64,000 nt of DNA from Aphidius gifuensis (taxonomy: Eukaryota > Arthropoda > Insecta > Hymenoptera > Braconidae), in assembly GCF_014905175.1 (NCBI RefSeq), contig NC_057789.1, positions 14,560,876-14,624,875 on the forward strand, read 5' to 3'. The notes beneath the pieces are model-generated. The model saw nothing but the letters and a program-made list of their open reading frames with translations. It made no database searches and was not told where the DNA came from. Positions 1 through 10,900 of this stretch are shown piece by piece. Each line of letters starts with the position of its first letter. Positions within the stretch are counted from its first letter, which is position 1. The position numbers were made by a program, and so were the translations under genes.

Positions 1-798
1 ATCATTTATACCAACATTTAAGATCATATAGCAACAACAGTCAACGGGAATAATTTTTCGCCGATTTATTCATTTTTAATTCTAAATATTAATAAAATAA
101 AATATAATTCTGTAAGATTTCATATACAAGAATTTGCTGACTATCATGGGAACAATGTTTTAGGATTGGTCAAAGCAATATTCCTACCACAAATTATTTT
201 CAAAACCAAGATTATAAAAACTGTAACAATGTCACAACACTCACTCTTGTTTTTAATCTCAACGTATACTTTTTAATCATTAATTAAATATTCAACATTA
301 AATAAAAATTGTGTTAATTATTTTAAAACCAATCACTAAACAAAAATTCCATTATCATTGAATTATTGACATATCGTTGTGTTAAGTTCAGACTACTACA
401 ACATCTACAGGTCGATCATCCACATTGACACGCCTCACACATACTGGACTTACACAAATTCAACATCAAGGTATTTTTATAAATTCTAACACATTTTCCT
501 CTCCTAAATCCTGTTACCCCGTAGGGAATAACAAAATTAGGTAAAATAAAACATTTGTTTACTGACTTGTTTATTTTAAATTACATTCATAATTTAATTC
601 TTTTGTTTTTGTTTCTTAAAGTTCAATTCAATTATTTCATTTTATTAAAAATAAACCTGTCTCGTAACATCTTTGTAAAAATATTCATATAAAAATCTGA
701 AATAATTTTTTTTATTAAATGAATTTTCATTGTGTTTTTATTAATATAAATTTTTTTAAAGATGAGTCATAGATAAAATACAATTTATAATGTTTTAG
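1..798. other. AT-rich DNA without a recognisable gene
   Basis: I see no long open frame, splice-bounded exon or clear repeat boundary here. The sequence is AT-rich with short poly-T runs and reads as intergenic or old transposon-derived DNA. Confidence 0.5.
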
Positions 799-1060
799 CT
801 ATGTAATCATTGATTTCAGTTTTGGAATAAAAAAAATTGTGTATATAAGGTTCTTATGCAAGGCTCGAAGTAGCATAGATTCGATTCCAGTTGGGATCTC
901 CTTTTTTTTTTTTTTTGAGAAAAAAAAAGTGACCACGACCGGAATCGAACGTACACTATTGCTACATAGACTGCATTTTTCAACACTTCTTTTTTTTTGC
1001 GTTGAAAATCTATTTGACAATTATCAATGTACGTTCTCCAGACTTTTGGTTACTCAATGT
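799..1060. repeat. Convergent pair of tRNA-like repeats
   Basis: Two tRNA-like sequences face each other. The plus-strand one has a B-box-like GATTCGATTCC at 878-888 followed by a T run at 901-916. The minus-strand one has CGTTCGATTCC (complement of 940-950), also followed by a T run in its own direction, which would be a Pol III stop. An inverted copy of the whole block lies at about 7,440-7,750, so this is a mobile or duplicated repeat and not a pair of host tRNAs. Neither folds into a good cloverleaf: the T stems have mismatches. Confidence 0.6.
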
Positions 1061-1653
1061 ATCGAGTCTACAAAAATTTTTTTGATTAAAAATAAATAAT
1101 TAAGTCAGTTTATAAAAAGCAAAAAATTTATACAAATTCCAACGGCATAAAAAGATATAGAGAACGTATTGTATGTTCAAACTACCAATATCAAGACATC
1201 ATCAATTTAGATCTACCGTAGCAGCGGTGGGGCGTAGGTCTCCACTGGTCTCCACTGGAACATCGCTGAACGTATACATGAAGGAGAATTCATTGGTGAA
1301 TTCATGTGAATTCATTGTGTATTCACGAGAATCAAACGTAGTCATAGAAAATTTCGATGTCGATTTGGTTAATTTTGAATACAGAATTTTTAATATTTTG
1401 GAAATAACGTGAAATAAAAAAAATATTTTTTGGAATATTTTTATTTTAAAATTATTATAAATTTTGTTTTACTCAAAATTTTACTTTGAAAAATAAAATA
1501 ACTAACCCAGTGTCCAGGATCCGGGAACTCATAGGAAACTGGGTCCATGGCTTAAATAATCTATTAATTTGCTATAGATATTTTTTATTTTCATAAATAT
1601 AAAAACAAAAATTTGTTTCAATGTTTTTGTAGTGATAAAAAAAATTTTTCAAT
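1061..1653. other. Gene-free stretch beside the transposase 3' end
   Basis: No convincing gene. It holds a short cluster of GAATTCAT-like direct repeats near 1,286-1,325 and an imperfect hairpin with ACCCAGT/ACTGGGT ends near 1,504-1,544. A plus-strand open frame at 1173-1412 has no family features. Confidence 0.4.
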
Positions 1654-4081
1654 TTAAAAAACTGCATTATGATTATTAGGCTGTTCACAGACATAATTGC
1701 CTACTTGTATTAAAACACGTATAAACTGTATGTCCGTAACTTTTAAAACCAAATACTGGTTTTCCATTCGAAACGGTAATATATGTTTTACTTGTGTTTG
1801 AGATTCTGTATGGGTAAACATTTTTTTTGTTTCAAAAGCAAGACGTTGAAGCATTAAACATTCACCACTTGCATCTTTGAAAAAAAATCGAATTGACCCG
1901 TATAAATTTTGATTACTGATAGTCACTTTTACAAAAGAACTTTCTGTTTTTGTTTTTTTATAAATCTGAGAAGAAAGTAAATGACCATGAAGTTTTGCCC
2001 GACTATAAACTCTTACATTGTTAGAATCTGGGAAATAAGTTGCGAGTAGTGTATACTCATATGGATTAAAAAAATCATGCCCCAGTCGTGAAATTCCCAG
2101 AAATGTAAATTTTTCTTTATCAGGATTTTTCCTTACTTGATCATCACATGAATTCCTTAACAATTGAGTACCTTGTGTAATAAAAAGATTTTTCACAATT
2201 TCTTCGCCCTGATGTTTTGAACCATGAACACAGTGCGCTAAAAATCCATTGTAATTTTCGAATGGAAAAGCTGATACTAAATGCAAGGGACCCCAACGTT
2301 TTACACATAAAGCAAGATGCAGTAGCTGATGAACATTATATGTATATTCTCTGTCAGTATATAGCTTTCCGATATCTCTAACGAAAAATTTAAAATAAAG
2401 ATTGGCCTGAACTAGGTCTACTTGTGTTATTGTTTCTTGTAATAAGATAAATAATGCATTAACAAACAATAACCAATGTTGAAAATATAGTTCAGGCAAT
2501 TTACCGGCGAGTGTCGGAATAGAATAATAAAGAATCCACATCAATATCTCCCATGCTTTAAAAAAATGAATCTCAAAAATACTACGTGGCATTCGATGAA
2601 AAGAAGCTGGAGGTCGTATATTTTTTATGAAAGATTCAATATCATCACGATAAAGACTAATATTCCACGGCCCTCTTTTGTTGACCCAAATATTTCCAAA
2701 TTGTTTACCTACACCAAGTAGCACAGAGTGCAAGAATTCCGGAGTTGTACAGGTTGATAATAGAAGTGATGGTATCGTAGATATAATAGAAGTACCCTTT
2801 ATTCCCATAACATGAACTTTTCGTGCATTTTGGGACTCGTTAATTACTTGCTCAGCTTTAGCAGCTTGTGCTTTTATATTTGTATCATTTCTTAATTTAC
2901 TTGGGTTTTCTGCGAATGCATATACACGAATTGCCCGCTTTCCTGGAATTATTGTTTCACATCTTGAAGTCATTATTTCACAGATATTGCAGCCAAATTT
3001 TCCGTTGAAGCTTAGCATATTGAGAAGTTCTGCTCTAGCTGGTGCATCAGCCGTAAAAAGAGGAGCCGTAATCTTTGAAACATTGACTTGCTTTGTCTCT
3101 GGATCAATCCAACTTACTCCTTCCTCGTAGCACTTTTTTAACTTGTAGGAGAAAGGACGAAGAAAAGTATTCATCCAAGGTTTTTTATCTGGATCATACC
3201 AGAGACCAGTTACAACAAGATGATTTTCTCTCAAATGAGGTGGTAATCCAGCAATCATAAACATTAGTGGCCAACAGTTACTTTTGCTGCTCTTAACCAA
3301 AGAGAGACCATCAGTATTTAATATCAAAGTTAAGTCGTGAGGTTTCCGGTCAGGTCTTGAATTTACTCTTTTATATTCAGAGCCATCTTTGATATCTGTG
3401 ATTAAATTTGCGTTCGGAGATTCATTGAATGGCAAAAGCTTGTTTGCCAAATTTTGATGTTCAAACAAATACTTGATTTGACTTGAAATATTTAATTCAT
3501 AAAAAAAATGTGTAGTCTCGGTTTTTTTACATGAATTGCAAAGCAATGTTCGTCTTTCAATTTCTTTATATGCTCTACAATTTTTACAATAATAATGTTT
3601 TATTGCTGTTTCTTTGGGAGCTCTTTGTTTGATATATTCAAACAATTTATGAATTGTTTTAGGCATGTTATTACAATCGGGAAGAAGTTTTTGTATTAAT
3701 TTTATAATGCAGATTAATGTTGATTGAGAGATTTTTTTTTTAAGATATATGTCCATAATTTCGAGAACAGCCCTATCAGTTGTTATTTTACAACCTGGAT
3801 AAACATATCCAGACTCTACCGACTTCCAATCATTATTGGTATAATGAATGTGCAAATCTTCAGTATCATCATCCTCATCCTCATCCTCATCGTCAATATC
3901 ATATATGTTTTCATCATTCGTAATTGATTGTAAACTTTCAAAGTTGAAGTCTAACTGTATATTTTCACTAAAATTGTTTAACCTTTCATTTGGTATGATC
4001 GCATTTTCGGAACCATCATCGGATAATTCATTATCATTATCACTAAAAATCTCGAAAACATTTTCATCTGGAATGAGAGCA
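1654..4081 (-). pseudogene. CACTA/EnSpm-like transposase, main exon
   Basis: An open frame of about 809 codons with no ATG at its upstream end (the codon there is TTG), because the coding sequence continues upstream of an inserted palindrome. In order: an acidic stretch (residues 64-77); two CxxC pairs (167-170 and 183-186) that could bind zinc; a block with the sense LLSTCTTPEFLHSVLLGVGK; and near the C-terminal third a block with HQLLHLALCVKRWGPLH followed by SAFPFENYNGFL. The last two blocks are characteristic of TnpD-type (DUF4218-like) CACTA/EnSpm transposases of plants and animals. The element would cut and paste DNA in the nucleus. The frame from here to the stop is intact. I infer the family from motif pattern; exact subfamily is uncertain. 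Called a pseudogene because of the MITE at 4082-4540. Confidence 0.75.
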
Positions 4082-4540
4082 CCCAAGTGAAAAAAATATA
4101 TTTATTGGAAATATAAAATAAATTTAATTTATATTTAAAATATATGTGAATTAAATTTAATTAATGTTTTAAAAAATATAAATTAAATTTAATTTACATG
4201 TAATTTACATTTAATTCATATGTAATCTATATCTATACGAAAAGTAAATGTATTTTATATTTTTTCAAAACATAAAATAAATTTACTTAAAATTTTTTTT
4301 TTTTCGACATTGCAAAAAAAAAATTTGGATGTACTTCAAATTTAATTTATATTTTCCAAAAATATGAAATAAATTTACTTTTTGTATAGATATAGATTAC
4401 ATATGAATTAAATATAAATTACATGTAAATTAAACTTAATTTATATTTTTTAAAACATTAATCAAATTTAATTCACATATATTTTAAATATAAATTAAAT
4501 TTATTTTATATTTCCAATAAATATATTTTTTTCACTTGGG
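4082..4540. mobile_element. 459-bp palindromic MITE inside the transposase exon
   Basis: Both ends carry CCCAAGTGAAAAAAATATAT in inverted orientation, and the two arms match with few differences for about 180 bases, so the element is one large foldback with a short AT centre near 4,300. The dinucleotide CA lies on both sides (4080-4081 and 4541-4542), as expected for a 2-bp target duplication. With one CA copy removed, the transposase reading frame on the two sides is continuous. CACTA-type elements make 2-3 bp duplications, so a related transposase may have moved it; that is inference. Confidence 0.85.
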
Positions 4541-4643
4541 CAGGTGTTTCATTGTGCTGATTTACGTTGAGAATATTAACTCCATCAATTTCAGCATTTT
4601 TTTCAGCTGCTCTTACATATTTCATAAGCGATGAATATGGTAT
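4541..4643 (-). pseudogene. CACTA-like transposase, exon 2
   Basis: On the minus strand a polypyrimidine tract and TTTTCAG lead into an exon beginning ATACCATATTC, which codes for IPYSSLMKYVRAAEKN and onward for 34 codons plus one base. It stays in frame with the main exon if the palindromic insert is ignored. It joins in phase 0 to the exon at 9593-9661. Confidence 0.65.
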
Positions 4644-4959
4644 CTGAAAATTGAAAAAAAAAATGTAATATTACAAAACAATTGATTTTATATACATATA
4701 TAAAAAAATTTTCAATGAGTGTAGACCTGGCTCTCCTACGTGAGAACATTGCTAAATAAGCTTGAAATCAAATACATCGTAAGATTCTCCGATATATCGT
4801 ATAAAATATTTTTTTTCCACACAGTAAAAATATGCAGCTATTCAAGTCCTCAACTCTATCTGCGTTAGAATTTGTATATTTTTTCTTTTTATTAAATAAG
4901 TTAATTATTTTTTTTTTATTAAAATATTTTTACATGGAAGAAACAAAGGTTTAGAGAAG

Positions 4960-5480
4960 ATTTTTTGAAAGACTGTTTTTTTCATAGAGCCAAAAAAAAA
5001 AAAAAAAAAAGTGACTCTAACTGGAATCGAATCCATGCTACCCTTAGCCTCACTAAGGAAAATATATACTAAACAGCTTAATCATTATAAATTGTATTTT
5101 ATCAATGACTCAACTTTCTAAATCATTTCAGTATTTTATCAATATTTTATGTTATAAAATGTCAATATTTTATTATTTTTTTTTTGCCTATGATTGTTGT
5201 TGAAATTTATTAAACATATATAAAATGAGCCTCGCATAGATCCTTGTATGTACTCAATTTTTTTTATTCTATAATTGAGATTATCTGTAGAACGATGAAA
5301 TTATTTTTTTTAGAAAAATGATCTTTAAAAAAGTCAATACATGATTTATTCAATTTGAAATATAAAAAAAAAATTAACTCTTACTGTAATCAAATTTATG
5401 TTACCTTTAGCTAAAATTAATTATGGAACGGCTAAATCATTGTAAGTTTCATATTTTCTATATGCTTCAACTTTTAAAAA
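4960..5480 (-). repeat. tRNA-like repeats in the intron
   Basis: At about 5,011-5,085 the minus strand carries a tRNA-like sequence whose 3' part reads GATTCGATTCC then AGTTAGAGTCAC and a T run. A 5-bp stem CCTTA/TAAGG encloses the 7-base loop GTGAGGC, which would put GAG (a Leu-type anticodon) at 34-36 with U33 present. The T arm is imperfect. A more decayed copy lies near 5,370-5,415. Confidence 0.5.
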
Positions 5481-5764
5481 ATTATCTTAATGAAAACCCA
5501 ATAAATAATTTATTCAAGTAAGAAAACAGACGATTATTTTTAATTTTTTGGAGGACTCTTTTTTCATAGGAAAAAAAAAGTGACCCTAACTGGAATCGAA
5601 TCTATGTCACACCATACCGCTAAGATATTTGTATATATACACAACTTTGTTTATTCCAACACTTATTAACATATATTAAATCATCATAAATTGTATTTTG
5701 TCTAGGACTCAATTTTTAAAATAATTATCTTAATAAAAACACAATTAATAATCTATTATTAAAA

Positions 5765-6036
5765 TCCGGGATAAAAATTACATGTACGAAAAAAGTCTTG
5801 AAAAATAAGACTCAGTTTTATTTAACCAAAATTAAAATTTTCTATAAGTCCATAAAAAAAAAGAACTTAGTTTTTTTTAAGTCGATAAAAAAAATTTACG
5901 CGTTGGTAAACGGTGAATATCTTGAGGAAAAAAAAACCTATCATGAATATCAGGCCTTTTTCCATACTTTCAATACTTTTTCGATACTTTTTTAGGCCTC
6001 AAGACTTTTTCCGTACTTAAAATTTTTATCCCGGGA
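5765..6036. mobile_element. MITE with TCCCGGGATAAAAAT ends, copy 1
   Basis: Inverted ends: TCCGGGATAAAAATTACATG on the left and the complement of TCCCGGGATAAAAATTTTAA on the right, with AGTCTTGA further in on both sides. About 272 bases, non-coding apart from a chance 65-codon frame. Copy 2 is at 6264-6595 and a decayed third copy begins at 6828. Confidence 0.75.
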
Positions 6037-6263
6037 AAAAAAAAATCATGGAGGACTCTTTTTTCATAAGAAAAAAAAGTGACCCTAACTGGAATCGAAT
6101 CTATGTCACACCATACCGCTAAGATATTTGTATATATACACAACTTTGTTTATTCCAACACTTATTAACATATATTAAATCATCATAAATTGTATTTTGT
6201 CTAGGACTCAATTTTTAAAATAATTATCTTAATAAAAACACAATTAATAATCTATTATTAAAA

Positions 6264-6595
6264 TCCGGGATAAAAATTACATGTACGAAAAAAGTCTTGA
6301 AAAATAAGACTCAGTTTTATTTAACCAAAATTAAAATTTTCTATAAGTCCATAAAAAAAAAGAACTTAGTTTTTTTTAAGTCGATAAAAAAAATTTACTC
6401 GTTGGTAAACGGTGAATATCTTGAGGAAAAAAAAACCTATCCTGAATATCAGGACTTTTTCCAGACCGAAATTAAAGGCTTCAATCAAAATAATAAATTC
6501 GTACGTTTTCAGGCCTTTTTCCATACTTTCAATACTTTTTCGATACTTTTTTAGGCCTCAAGACTTTTTCCGTACTTAAAATTTTTATCCCGGGA
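6264..6595. mobile_element. MITE with TCCCGGGATAAAAAT ends, copy 2
   Basis: Same ends as the copy at 5765-6036 but longer: an internal segment around 6,465-6,510 is absent from copy 1. Since the flanks are duplicated too, the pair arose by tandem duplication and one copy then lost (or the other gained) the segment. Confidence 0.75.
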
Positions 6596-6827
6596 AAAAA
6601 AAAATCATGGAGGACTCTTTTTTCATAAGAAAAAAAAGTGACCCTAACTGGAATCGAATCTATATGTCACACCATACCGCTAAGATATTTGTATATATAC
6701 ACAACTTTGTTTATTCCAACACTTATTAACATATATTAAATCATCAAAAATTGTATTTTGTCTAGGACTCAATTTTTAAAATAATTATCTTAATAAAAAA
6801 AAAACAAAAAATAATTTGTTAATAAAA

Positions 6828-6985
6828 TCCCGGGATAAAAATTTTAGGTACGGAAAAGTCTTGAGAAATAAGACTCAGAGTTTTTTATCAGAATTTTTAT
6901 ATGACTATTTTTACAAAAAAAATAATATTCTCCCTTATAGAATAACATTTTTTTAAACATTTTCCGTAACTTAAATTTACATTGC
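6828..6985. mobile_element. Decayed third MITE copy
   Basis: Begins TCCCGGGATAAAAATTTTAG followed by a good match to the left end of the other copies. The right end is only a weak match (CATTTTCCGTAACTTAAA near 6,958-6,975). Confidence 0.5.
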
Positions 6986-7129
6986 ATATTTTGCATAGAT
7001 CTATAGTATATATATATAGTACGTAAAGTGGTAAGACCCCCATCAGCGACCTAAGCCCATCACCGTTTACCAATTTCTAACCATATACAATAGTGTGCAA
7101 TACAACACTTACGGCTGTGTTAGTGTCAC

Positions 7130-8530
7130 ATCTGGCTCTGTGCGTATTAGATTCTACTTTTCAAAACATAATTTGTTGAAGAAAAAAAAGTTTATTCATA
7201 TGGTAGAATATTTTATTATTTTTTTTTTGTCTATAATTTTTGTTAAAACTTAATTATAAGTATATAAGAAAAAAATCATTATACATCTTGCTGGGCTCAT
7301 GTTAGATACATGTTTAGAACATACTATACATTCTCTATATCTTTTTCTGCTGTTAGAATTTGTAAAATTTTTTTGTTTTTTATGAACTGACTTAATTATT
7401 TAATTTTAATTAAAAAATTTTTATAAACTTAAAACATGGAGTAACCAAAAGTCTGGAGAATATACATTGATAATTTATTGTCAAATAGATTTTCAACGCA
7501 AAAAAAATAAGTGTTAAAAAATGCTGACTATATACCAATAGCCTACGTTCGATTCCGGTCCTGCTCACTTTCTTTATAAAAAATCATTTTTAATTTTTTA
7601 GAAGTTTTTTCTCAAAAAAAAAAAAAAAAAAAAAAAGACCCCAACTAGAATCGAATCTATGCTACTTCGAGCCTTGCATAAGAACCTTATATACACAATT
7701 TTTTTAATTCCAAAACTGAAATCAATGATTGCACAGCTTAAGCATTATGAATTGTATTTTATCTATGATTCAACTTTAATCATTTCAGATTTTTTAAAGG
7801 ACTGTTTTTTTATCGAACCAAAAAAAAAAAAAAAAAAAAGTGACTCTACCTGGAATCGAATCTATGCTACTTCGAGCCTTGCATAAGAACCTTATATACA
7901 CAATTTTTTTTATTCCAAAACTGAAATCAATGATTGCACAGCTTAAGCATTATGAATTGTATTTTATCTATCATTCAACTTTAATCATTTCAGATTTTTT
8001 AAAGGACTGTTTTTTTATCGAACCAAAAAAAAAAAAAAAAAAAAAAGTGACTCTACCTGGAATCGAATCCATGCTACCCTTAGCCTCACATCAGATTCTT
8101 CTAAATGCCTCAGTTTTGTTCCATAACCGTAAATATATACTGAACGGCTTAATCATTATAAGTTGTATTTTATCAATGACTCAACTTTCAAAATAATTAT
8201 CTGAATAAAAACACAATAAATAATTCATTGTATTGAAAGAATAATCAATTATTTTAGATTTTTTAAAGACTATTTTTCCCAAAGAAATAAAATGTTCCCC
8301 AATAAAATAGTAATTATTTTAAAATATTTTCATGGCTCAAATTTTGCATGTGTTTTCTTTTTTTTTTTTTATTACCCCAAACATAAATGCGTACAGACAT
8401 CTGGCTCGGTGCATATTAGATTATACTTTTTACAACATAATTTGTCGGAGAAAAAAAAGTTTATTCATCGATGATCTGGTATAATATTTTATTATTTTTT
8501 TTTGCGTAAGATTTTTGTTAGAACTTATCT
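7130..8530. repeat. tRNA-like tandem array between ~1.26-kb direct repeats
   Basis: A block with CATCTGGCTC, TATTAGAT and ACATAATTTGT occurs at about 7,130-7,210 and again at 8,398-8,465. Between them, minus-strand tRNA-like sequences start at about 7,637, 7,838 and 8,046 (periods 201 and 208), each preceded by a long A run that is a T run in transcript sense. A plus-strand tRNA-like piece with CGTTCGATTCC lies near 7,547-7,557. The 7,440-7,750 part is the inverted copy of 799-1060. Confidence 0.65.
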
Positions 8531-9587
8531 ATAAGGAATAACCATTACACACATAACTGGGCCTATGTTCGATTTTTTTTTAAGCATGTCAAATAACAAT
8601 TAAATAAATGTTTTTTTTTTTATGGAATGACTTATAATTATTTCATTTTTATGAAAATAATATTTATGAACTTGAAACACGTAGTAAACGAAGGTTTGGA
8701 GAACGATACATTGATAATTGTCAAAGATTTTCAACATTATTATTAATCGTTGTTTAATGTGAGAATCAATCAAATGTCTCGAAAAGAGGCTTCATTCTCC
8801 TTTTTATAAAAGAAGAAAAAAAAAATAAATCCTTTTACTTGATTTTTTTTATTTTAAAAATATTCGAGAATTTTACTTCAGGCACACAAATTTCACTTTG
8901 TAATCCATCCTACGAACAGATAACTAAAAAGGTAAAAGAACTTAGGATCTACAGTTCCGTTATTCTATTATTTTCTTCCGACACAGGTTGTTTTTTGAGC
9001 AAATAAAAGTGGAAAAGGTATTTTCTTAGAATTACAGCAATTGTATGCAAAAAAAAAAAAAAAAATTAAGTAATGGTTATAATATTGGAAAACATTTTTG
9101 ATGTCCTTGTCACAAAATTATTATTATTATTATTATTATTATTATAATTGTATATTAAGCAATGAACTAATAGTTTAAATAATTAACAATTTCAAAAAAA
9201 TTCATAATATAGGAATCATAAAAAAAAAAAAAAAAAATGAATAAAAAGTTGTTTTTATATAATATTATTAACAAATATTTATACGTGTTATACATATACA
9301 ATAATATGCGTATAACTCAACGGCATTCAAAGACAGAGTAAACTGTCAACTGTGTGATATATGTATACTGTAATTTTATTACTTTTTTGGGAATTTTGGT
9401 GCTCAGCTTTTGTTGGCTTAAATAAATATTGAAAGACATTAAACGCACCAAAACTGTAACAAGATGCTTTTTTCTTTTACTTGAATTTGCCCTTTCTGTC
9501 TACTAAAAAACTATATACTATAATAAACTATATAAAACTATATTTTTTTAACTTGTCCTGTATGAAGTAATGAATAAAAAAAAAAAT
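8531..9587. other. Gene-free intron DNA with microsatellites
   Basis: AT-rich, with a TTA trinucleotide run near 9,118-9,145 and several poly-A tracts. A piece near 8,680-8,740 resembles the flank of the tRNA-like repeats. No gene seen. Confidence 0.5.
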
Positions 9588-9592
9588 CTTAC

Positions 9593-9661
9593 CCGTTCGT
9601 TGTCGTAATACCTCCATAATTTGTATCTTTTTTTTATTGGTTGATTTCCAGGTTCTGACAT
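9593..9661 (-). pseudogene. CACTA-like transposase, putative first exon
   Basis: ATG at 9659-9661 (complement) opens 23 codons giving MSEPGNQPIKKRYKLWRYYD and three more residues, then a GTAAG donor. The basic, aromatic-rich start followed by the exon-2 sequence suits the N-terminus of this transposase type. The long distance to exon 2 makes this a prediction. Confidence 0.5.
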
Positions 9662-10890
9662 ATTGTGTTTTTTTATTAATTAATTTTTTACTAAAGATAA
9701 TATAGTCAATATATTTTGATTAACTTTACATTTACTCGTAAGTTATAATGAAATGTATAATAATTGTGCAAAATACGTATTACAAAAAATTTTATGTTTT
9801 TCTTTGTAACCTCTTTGGATACCGCGATACGAACTGTGGTCTTCTAAGGTCACTAAGAAACAAGACCCCCATAAAATTTAACTATTTCCTGATGGCCAGG
9901 GTTTTCTGTTTTCTATATACCTATTGAAAAAAATACTGTAAATTCTCTGAAAAGAAATCTTGAAAAAAAAAGAGAAAGAAAATTTCAAAGACTACAGATA
10001 TTTTGTTTCAAATACCAAATCAGCGGAAAACAGAAACAAAAATAAAAAATTATAAAATAAAGAACGACAAAATTTTTTTTTTCATACAAATTTTTTTAAC
10101 AATTAAGTTTTTTGTTCTCGTATATTTAACATAAAACAGAAAAATATTAGAAACAAAATGTAAATATGGCAATAAATAAATGTATATATCTCATTGCATC
10201 AACTATTTATAATTTTATTTTATCTTTCGTTAAATGATAATGTGAAAAAACTATATTTCGTATGCTCGTCTTGAGATATATAGATGTGCAAATACTTGTA
10301 CCAAATCTCAATTAAGCTCGAAAATGTATTTCCATGAAAAAAGTCATGATAAAGTTTGAAATAAAATAAATTTTTTCTGAAGACAAACGTACAATAATAC
10401 GGAAAATAATGAAAAAAAAAAAAAAAAATTAAAAAACTCAAAAATAAGAGATATTTATATGCACGTGCACATATGCAATCATAAAAACATATTCTGTTGA
10501 CATTCAAAATTTGGCAGGGTTATATTCATGTCTCTTTCTATTTTTTTAGTTTTCTAAGGCCAACCCTTACACTGTAAACTAAACGACGTCACTGAACTCC
10601 CCACCAAAGAAACCTAGCTTCGAGATCCAACAGAATACTCAATACAGGCTCAAGCTCCATACCCTTGGGCAGATTACAGTCGACTGTTGTTGACCGTGGT
10701 CAACAGCCATACCCAGTCATCGTACAAGAAATTTTTTCAAGCACTTTTTTTTCTGCAGTTTCTGACTTAAAAATAAGTCACTACTTAAATATTTTTCGTG
10801 TACAAGCAAATTTTATGGTGTTAGTGATTTTTTCAAAATTGAATTTAAGTGTTATATTGTGATAATAATATATTTCTGTCTACTATAAAT
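9662..10890. other. Gene-free interval between two divergent putative genes
   Basis: It separates the putative first exon of the CACTA-like gene (minus) from a putative first exon on the plus strand at 10,891. The 10,560-10,720 part is less AT-rich than its surroundings and could be 5' UTR or promoter of the latter, but I see no convincing core promoter motif. Confidence 0.35.
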
Positions 10891-10900
10891 ATGTCAACAA
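10891..10900 (+). CDS. Putative first coding exon of a 44-residue protein
   Basis: ATGTCAACAA followed directly by the consensus donor GTAAGT. It gives M-S-T plus the first base of codon four, and joins in phase to the exon at 12,932. See that entry. Confidence 0.4.

Larger units (their letters stand above)
5551..6880. repeat. Tandem duplication, about 2.4 copies of a 500-560 bp unit
   Basis: GAGGACTCTTTTTTCATA recurs at 5551, 6051 and 6610, each time followed by the same minus-strand tRNA-like sequence and then by a MITE. Units are 500 and 559 bases, then a partial third. The second unit has about 59 extra bases inside its MITE. The copies are nearly identical, so the duplication is recent. 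Confidence 0.85.
4644..9592 (-). other. Large intron of the CACTA-like gene
   Basis: Inferred intron of 4,949 bases bounded by GTAAG (complement of 9588-9592) and TTTTCAG (complement of 4644-4650). It contains at least eight tRNA-like sequences, tandem duplications, three copies of a MITE and microsatellites, and no other gene. Confidence 0.5.

Noticed and set aside
839..1099. Plus-strand open frame of 86 codons
   Set aside because: It is the translation of two tRNA-like repeats and a T run; no protein features.
5798..6554. Repeated open frames with IKIFYKSIKKKNLVFFKS
   Set aside because: They lie within the two MITE copies and are low-complexity A/T translation; identity between them reflects the DNA duplication.
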